Source: Bacteroidales bacterium
Lineage (GTDB): Bacteria; Bacteroidota; Bacteroidia; Bacteroidales; UBA10428
Assembly: GCA_016938095.1 (NCBI GenBank)
Contig: JAFGVG010000122.1
Coordinates: forward strand, 1-10,343
DNA: 10,343 nucleotides
Direction: 5' to 3'
Shown: positions 6,801 through 10,343 of the stretch, in pieces
Numbering within the stretch: position 1 is the stretch's first letter
Layout of the letters: each line of letters starts with the position of its first letter
Translations under genes and position numbers: made by a program
Notes under the pieces: model-generated
What the model was told of the DNA's origin: nothing
Databases searched by the model: none
Seen by the model: the letters and a program-made list of their open reading frames with translations, nothing else

Positions 6801-8380
6801 ACCCGGGCAATGCTGGCTGCAATGTAGTCGTGAAGCCGCGGGCGTATGGTGGCCATTCCGTTTTCGCTGTCGTAAAAAATAAACCCCAGGGCAGCCATGC
6901 GCATCAGCATTTGTTTAACCTGGGTGATTGGCTTTTTAAGATAACCGGCATAGTCATCGGCCAGGAACTCTTCTGTGCCCATCATTCGAGCGAAACTGCG
7001 GATGGAAACCAGAGGATGTGACTCGTCCATCAGCTGCAGCCCAAGGTATTCTTCGTGGTTATAGAAATTAACCGATTCGAAATTAGCATTTCCGATAGTG
7101 CTTCCCATCATGGCCGTGAACCGCATCAGGGGTTCATCCATTTTCCAAACCAGTTGTTCAAACGACATGTCGATGTTGTGGTATGAGTTGAAGTAGGGGC
7201 TTTGCGAAGTGAAGTTTTCTGTTTGTGAAAGAGTTAATTCGCGGTTTGGCACCATATAATTCAATGCCATACCATGATGAAATATGGAATCGTTTTTTAG
7301 GTTTATCAGTATGGCGGCGCTGGAAGAATTGATCCGGTCGGATTTAAAGGCGAAATAATTGGATGAAGCCACCAGTACAAGGGTATCTTTTCTAAAAACA
7401 AATATCTGAGCCTGTTTTTCGCGATTACCGGTGCCGACCAGCTTGGCCCCCTGCATAGAAAGACCACCTTCGAAGTTAATGTCTTTGTAAAGCTCTTTTA
7501 TACTAAAGTCTTTCTGATATGAAACAAACTGCGGGTAGTCGGCATCTGCCGGAGTTTTGTTCATTTTGACCTTATCGGTAAGGATGCCTTTTAAGGGCTC
7601 ATTAAAATGGTGTTTATTGACAAAAACCACATTCTGCGCGCTATATTCCGAACGTGACATGTTGATGCCATAATCACTGAGTTGTGCGTAAACATCGCCG
7701 GTTTCGAAACCGGCCCTTTCCCAGGTTACCAGTCCGCCTTGTCCCTGCCATTCGCTAGTCAGCGGTTTGTAATCACCTTTGGTATTCAGTATCTGAATAC
7801 TGTCTTTTCTGACGTAACAGGTGAGGTTGGTATTGTTGAACAACACACGGATGGCGCTGTCCACCATAAAGCGGAAATCGGGCTTGCTGAAGCGCCATTC
7901 AACCGAACTGGAACGGTATAGGCAAGAACTGTCGGCCAACAGTTGCACGAATGCCAGGTAACGGTCCATGGTTTGCAGGGAAATCTTCCGGTTGCCGATG
8001 ATCATGTCCAATCCTTTGTCCCAGTTTAAGAACTGCTGTGTTCCATGGCGATAGCTTTTCAATGCCATTAGCGTTGAAAGGTAGTGTGTGAAATGCGGAT
8101 ATGGTCTTGCATTTCTGCGTACCAAATCCAGTGAGGTTTTTACAATCCTTTCCTTCTCCTGTTCATTGAACAGCATCAGGCTGTCGCTGCGCCAAGCCAT
8201 CAAAAAAGAGTTGAGAATAACTTCACTCTCAGGTGCAATATTCCTTTGCATGAAAACCATCAGCTCATCAGCAAAAGATTGAATTTCACCTGAAAAAACC
8301 TTTGTGTCCTGCGCGGAAACCTGGAGGATGGTCATCATCATCCAGCCCGAAAGCGCCATTGAAGCGATTTTATGTTTCAT
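3881..8380 (-). CDS. very large exported protein of unknown function, 1499 residues
   Basis: I do not recognise the family. I place the start at ATG 8380-8378; a TTG three codons upstream is possible but less likely. From the ATG, residues 1-23 form a classical signal peptide (MKHK, hydrophobic core, VSA cleavage site before QD) without a lipobox cysteine, so the mature protein should be soluble in the periplasm or surface-associated. Residues 24-160 look helical. About 465-525 form a helix-rich segment (YAGYLKKPITQVKQMLMRMA), and most of the rest looks like beta-strand with recurring G-L-x-G-S-G blocks (about 776 and 866) and FDG starts (about 590 and 720). No second membrane segment, beta-barrel end or type IX secretion tail is visible. 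The C-terminus is Gln/Ala-rich. The gene follows prmA by 24 bp, so it is probably in the same operon. The reading frame is intact for 4.5 kb, which argues for selection. Confidence 0.9.
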   Translation of the reverse strand: MKHKIASMALSGWMMMTILQVSAQDTKVFSGEIQSFADELMVFMQRNIAPESEVILNSFLMAWRSDSLMLFNEQEKERIVKTSLDLVRRNARPYPHFTHYLSTLMALKSYRHGTQQFLNWDKGLDMIIGNRKISLQTMDRYLAFVQLLADSSCLYRSSSVEWRFSKPDFRFMVDSAIRVLFNNTNLTCYVRKDSIQILNTKGDYKPLTSEWQGQGGLVTWERAGFETGDVYAQLSDYGINMSRSEYSAQNVVFVNKHHFNEPLKGILTDKVKMNKTPADADYPQFVSYQKDFSIKELYKDINFEGGLSMQGAKLVGTGNREKQAQIFVFRKDTLVLVASSNYFAFKSDRINSSSAAILINLKNDSIFHHGMALNYMVPNRELTLSQTENFTSQSPYFNSYHNIDMSFEQLVWKMDEPLMRFTAMMGSTIGNANFESVNFYNHEEYLGLQLMDESHPLVSIRSFARMMGTEEFLADDYAGYLKKPITQVKQMLMRMAALGFIFYDSENGMATIRPRLHDYIAASIARVDYDVISIPSRVNAPVENAIFDLRTYDLTINGIPRIFVSDSQNVVIYPDHDRIILKKNRHFQFDGQVQAGLFTFSGKNFFFNYDTFKIDMQKIDSLRIRYLTGMFDNYGFPVTETANNVFENMKGEVYIDRPDNKSGRVSYPEYPIFRSTQSGYVYYDDKTIHDGVYDRERFFFQINPFDMDSLDNFNRISMKFDGSFTSAGIFPVFEETLRLQPDKSMGFKYVTPTGGFELYGGKGHFVNEIALSNKGLEGSGTVNYLTSSSVADNIQFFPDSLIATAKDFTIAQHMSGNQFPQVGSANTNIRWLPYQDELYAYKTETTFNMFNSATHLDGSLVLRPAGLSGSGRMTLEGAEISSALFTYKANEIDADTSDFYLKSLHSEGFTVLTENINSHIDFSTQTGSFRSNEEYTLVSFPENKYVSFLNQFEWDMNQKILAMGSSSKEPPATEVAEEGFSGPRYISIDPDQDSLSFIAPMAYYDYDSNLIKAHEVRFIDIADARIYPQDEKLTVQPDARLRTLFKASIIANRTTRYFELFDATVNISARNKYIGSAYYNYKDETEQLQEIYFNNLTVDNNLQTIGTGTITEEEDFTLSPNYRYQGKVHLEADKPHLVFDGSTLIEHNCDNLPTRWMNFRAEIDPLNIMIPVSEDLIDINRNKIFNGLYMYYDSVHVYPTFLSGRKFSSDRPVVSATGFLHYSHPKQEYQIAARDKLLDMTLPGNLVTLHRENCQLYGEGKIDPGAKLGQVKLTTVGNLLHKSIENQTEMEIMLGIDFYIADDILNVMAAEIDSMPSLPATDLNSALYTKGVVELIGKTRFDAMKSELSLFGTLKETPAELKHTILFNELKLRWDDEANSWVSVGKIGIASINNTQINKRVDGMLELQIKRSGDILDFYFQVDRRTWYYFGYTRGVMQVHSSNNTFLEMMKKLKPNERRQKVTSGETYIYMVSTDVKKNTFLRRYREVQEQQAAPDAGQ

Positions 8381-8404
8381 CTTGGGCAAATTGCCTTAAA
8401 AGTA

Positions 8405-9238
8405 TCACTTTTTTTTGAACCTTGCCAATGCCCAGTTATTGAGTGTTTTGCTATATTCCCGGATGAGTCCGTACTTTTCGGCTGCGGCGGAAAGTACTTC
8501 AAGATCAGATTCAAGTATGCCCGACATGAATATTATTCCGTTTTTAACCAGCAAACGGGCATAAGATGGCATACCTGCAATAAGAATATTGAGGTTAATG
8601 TTTGCCAGGATGACCTCAAAGGATAAGTTTTCGAGAGTGGCTGCATCACCCAGCACAACGGTAATGGCTTTGCAATGATTGATGCTGGTGTTTTCAAGGG
8701 CATTACGGTAGCTCCATTCATCGGTGTCAACAGCAGTAATGTTAATAGCGCCCATTTTTTCAGCAAGTATTGCCAGAATTCCAGTTCCGCAGCCGGCATC
8801 AAGCAGTGTTTTTTGCTGAAGGTCGAATGCCAGTATTTCGCGCGCCATCAGTTCGGTGGTGGGATGGTGTCCGGTTCCAAAAGACATTTTGGGCTCAATG
8901 ACTACCTCAAACGGGTATTGTTTGTCGGGTTTGTGAAACGGGGCCCTGACAAGGCATTTTCCATCAATTACAACGGGGTTGAAATTACGCTCCCATTCCA
9001 GGTTCCAGTTTTGGTCGGGGATGATAGCGGTTGAGCATGTATTTTCAGGTACATCAAGTTCACGCAAAAGATCTAGAAGAGCTTTGCGGTCAAAACTTTT
9101 TTCAGTAGTATAGGCTTTCAACTGCGTTTCCAGCTCGTTAACCCCGTCGAATCCCAATAACCCCAAATAGTAGGGAAGGGTTTCCCTTTGTGTAAGATTT
9201 ACCCGGGCCAAGTCAAATGTTACTTCAATGTAATTCAT
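8405..9238 (-). CDS. prmA: ribosomal protein L11 methyltransferase
   Basis: It is an S-adenosylmethionine-dependent enzyme that trimethylates ribosomal protein L11. The 277 residues are slightly shorter than the E. coli protein (about 293). The N-terminal 75 or so residues form the divergent substrate-recognition domain. The diagnostic PKMSFGTGHHPTT (116-128), the S-adenosylmethionine-binding glycine loop LDAGCGTGILAI (146-157), AVDTDE (169-174) and the catalytic-region LANINLNIL (211-219) are all present. It starts at ATG 9238-9236, with no Shine-Dalgarno. The fold-back repeat ends 24 bp before the start codon, so the transcript must begin inside the repeat, read through it from tpiA, or begin in the very short gap. 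The gene for the large exported protein follows at 24 bp. Confidence 0.96.
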   Translation of the reverse strand: MNYIEVTFDLARVNLTQRETLPYYLGLLGFDGVNELETQLKAYTTEKSFDRKALLDLLRELDVPENTCSTAIIPDQNWNLEWERNFNPVVIDGKCLVRAPFHKPDKQYPFEVVIEPKMSFGTGHHPTTELMAREILAFDLQQKTLLDAGCGTGILAILAEKMGAINITAVDTDEWSYRNALENTSINHCKAITVVLGDAATLENLSFEVILANINLNILIAGMPSYARLLVKNGIIFMSGILESDLEVLSAAAEKYGLIREYSKTLNNWALARFKKK

Positions 9239-9261
9239 TCAGTTCAGTTCATAAAAAAAGC

Positions 9262-9384
9262 CTGTTTAAAAAGTCATAAAAAAAGCGTAGTCTGGAGACT
9301 ACGCTTAGCATTCATGGCTGACATTCAGCGCAATATGCTAGGCGTAGTTTAAAACTACGCCTAATAAACTGACTTTTTACACAG
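9262..9384. mobile_element. 123-bp fold-back, MITE-like repeat between tpiA and prmA
   Basis: The ends are a 15-bp terminal inverted repeat with 14 matches (9262-9276, CTGTTTAAAAAGTCA; 9370-9384, TGACTTTTTACACAG). The whole stretch is an imperfect palindrome centred near 9323, with two arms of about 59 bases. Each arm carries its own small palindrome built on GCGTAGT/ACTACGC (9283-9306 and 9339-9363), and the inner halves can also pair with each other (9296-9311 with 9335-9350, 14 of 16). A GCTG/CAGC mini-hairpin (9317-9320, 9326-9329) closes the centre. It has no coding capacity. I see no clear target-site duplication, so transposition origin is inferred from the termini; a REP-pair type repeat is the alternative. 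Confidence 0.6.
9278..9306 (-). terminator. rho-independent terminator of tpiA, inside the fold-back repeat
   Basis: GCGTAGTCT (9285-9293) and AGACTACGC (9296-9304) pair perfectly, extended by two A:T pairs. On the minus strand the stem runs straight into seven T residues (9284-9278). This is the textbook order for ending the tpiA transcript, about 130 bp past its stop codon and 40 bp before prmA. Confidence 0.75.
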
Positions 9385-9408
9385 TCTCTTGATTGAGTTA
9401 TTGTTTTT

Positions 9409-9436
9409 GATTGTGCCAAAGCGCTTTGTCACAATC
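9409..9436 (-). other. 28-bp imperfect palindrome at the 3' end of tpiA
   Basis: GATTGTG (9409-9415) pairs with CACAATC (9430-9436). After one C/T mismatch, CAAA pairs with TTTG around a GCGC centre. It overlaps two bases of the tpiA stop codon. On the minus strand it is followed by AAAAAC rather than T residues, so it is not an intrinsic terminator by itself; an mRNA 3' stabilising stem is plausible. Confidence 0.5.
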
Positions 9437-10184
9437 AGAAGGCATTTACAATACCCATAAAATCACTGGCATTCAGCGAAGCGCCACCAATGAGTCCTCC
9501 GTCAACATCGGGATTGGCAAATAGCTCTTTTGCATTGGAGGGTTTGCAGCTGCCTCCATAAAGAATGGAAGTGTTATTAGCCACCTGGGTACCGTATTTT
9601 TCAGCTACCAGTTCACGGATTGCTTTGTGCATTTCCTGTGCCTGATCGGAAGTGGCATTAACACCTGTGCCAATAGCCCATACAGGTTCGTATGCGATAA
9701 CTACTTTTGCAAAATCCTCGGGTGAAAGGTCAAACAAGCCGTTTTCGATTTGTGTTTTCACAACTTTCATATGGTTGTTTGCCTGACGTTCAGCCAACAC
9801 TTCCCCACAACAGAAGATGGGGGTAAGACCTGCTGCCAAGGCCAGCTTGGTTTTTTTATTCAACTGGGCATCGTCCTCATGATAATAACTTCTGCGCTCG
9901 GAATGGCCAATGATCACATATTCGGAACCTGTTGATTTGATCATGTCAACCGATACTTCACCGGTAAAGGCACCGGAAGTTTCTGAAGCACAGTTTTGTG
10001 CGCCAAGGAACAGTGAGTCTTTGGTGATGACATTGTTAACCTCCGAAAGGTGAATAAAAGGGGTACACAGGATCACAATTACACCATTATCCTCCACCTG
10101 ACGGTTAACGGTTTTGGCCAGTTCAACACCTTCCTGAAGGGTTTTGTTCATTTTCCAGTTTCCGGCGACTATTTTTTTTCTCAT
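9435..10184 (-). CDS. tpiA: triosephosphate isomerase
   Basis: It interconverts dihydroxyacetone phosphate and glyceraldehyde 3-phosphate in glycolysis and gluconeogenesis, as a cytoplasmic dimer. The 249 residues are the normal length. The active-site residues are all in place: Asn9 and Lys11 in GNWKMN, His94 in IIGHSERR (91-98), and Glu166 in [11 protein letters not shown] (164-174, which includes the flexible phosphate-gripping loop). The phosphate-binding YGGS (209-212) and the C-terminal [10 protein letters not shown] (228-237) complete the barrel. It starts at ATG 10184-10182, about 40 bp downstream of a TAnnTTTG element. It appears to be transcribed alone, because a hairpin and then a terminator follow it. 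Confidence 0.98.
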   Translation of the reverse strand: MRKKIVAGNWKMNKTLQEGVELAKTVNRQVEDNGVIVILCTPFIHLSEVNNVITKDSLFLGAQNCASETSGAFTGEVSVDMIKSTGSEYVIIGHSERRSYYHEDDAQLNKKTKLALAAGLTPIFCCGEVLAERQANNHMKVVKTQIENGLFDLSPEDFAKVVIAYEPVWAIGTGVNATSDQAQEMHKAIRELVAEKYGTQVANNTSILYGGSCKPSNAKELFANPDVDGGLIGGASLNASDFMGIVNAF

Positions 10185-10222
10185 TGCTTGGTATGTTTTA
10201 TTTGATTTTAATAAAATGGGTT

Positions 10223-10230
10223 CAAAAATA
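10223..10230 (-). promoter_or_regulatory. candidate Bacteroidota -7 element of the tpiA promoter
   Basis: The minus strand reads TATTTTTG, a full TAnnTTTG match, ending 38 bp before the tpiA start codon. A clear -33 TTTG is not present at the right distance, so support rests on the -7 box and its position in the only non-coding gap upstream of tpiA. Confidence 0.45.
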
Positions 10231-10318
10231 GCAAATCTTACTATAAGAATACCTTAATTTTTCGGTTCATTATTATATCTCCCGCATAGTTTCCTATTTT
10301 TACGGGAAATAAGTAATA

Positions 10319-10343
10319 ATGAAAAAGCCTGCATTGCACTGGC
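10319..10343 (+). CDS. possible start of a divergent gene, cut by the right edge
   Basis: An ATG at 10319 opens a plus-strand frame reading MKKPALHW up to the window end. A TATTTTTA (10295-10302), one base off the -7 consensus, precedes it by 16 bp. The gap 10185-10318 has no other coding frame and would then be a divergent promoter region shared with tpiA. Eight residues are too few to name a product. Confidence 0.4.

Noticed and set aside
6623..7021. Plus-strand open frame of 132 codons inside the large exported protein gene
   Set aside because: Antisense to an intact reading frame, with no domain-like sequence or start signal; a shadow frame.
8381..8389. Upstream TTG start for the large exported protein (three extra residues MPK)
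   Set aside because: The ATG at 8380 gives a standard signal peptide beginning MKHK; TTG starts are rarer and nothing supports it here.
9244..9252. Two-codon ORF (ATG AAC TGA) just before the prmA start
   Set aside because: It arises from a small ACTGA duplication and is expected by chance; nothing suggests translation.

Overview
The window looks like a chromosomal core region of a Bacteroidota bacterium, probably of the Bacteroidales/Marinilabiliales type. The evidence is the SerA subtype (short, no ACT domain, TPKKMGAQT in place of the catalytic TPHIGAST-like motif), a very large exported protein of a kind I associate with this phylum, A-rich translation starts without clear Shine-Dalgarno sequences, and TAnnTTTG-type -7 promoter elements. 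All complete genes lie on the minus strand, so they are transcribed from high to low coordinates. Only a short stub at the right edge may be divergent.

Layout in order of transcription: tpiA (triosephosphate isomerase, 10184-9435) ends in a hairpin. It is followed by a 123-bp fold-back, MITE-like repeat (9262-9384) whose left arm contains a convincing rho-independent terminator for tpiA. Next come prmA (ribosomal protein L11 methyltransferase, 9238-8405) and, 24 bp later, a 1499-residue secreted protein of unknown function (8380-3881), probably one operon. The 296-bp gap after it holds two different 8-bp-periodic tandem arrays and a short palindromic repeat. Then comes comB (2-phosphosulfolactate phosphatase family, 3584-2847). 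The serine block follows: serC (2693-1623) and serA (1588-668), 34 bp apart and probably co-transcribed, closed by a hairpin terminator (602-641). Last is the N-terminal 164 codons of a DUF1015-family gene (494 to the left edge).

Functionally, serA and serC turn 3-phosphoglycerate into phosphoserine. No SerB phosphatase is visible; DUF1015, often seen beside serA/serC, is a candidate for an associated step. ComB acts on a C3 sulfonate that is the sulfo-analogue of 3-phosphoglycerate, so its position beside serC-serA allows a speculative link to cysteate or sulfonolipid metabolism. TpiA and PrmA are housekeeping proteins. The least explained items are the giant exported protein, the fold-back element between tpiA and prmA, and the paired 8-bp arrays. 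I see no CRISPR array, tRNA, rRNA, transposase or phage gene.
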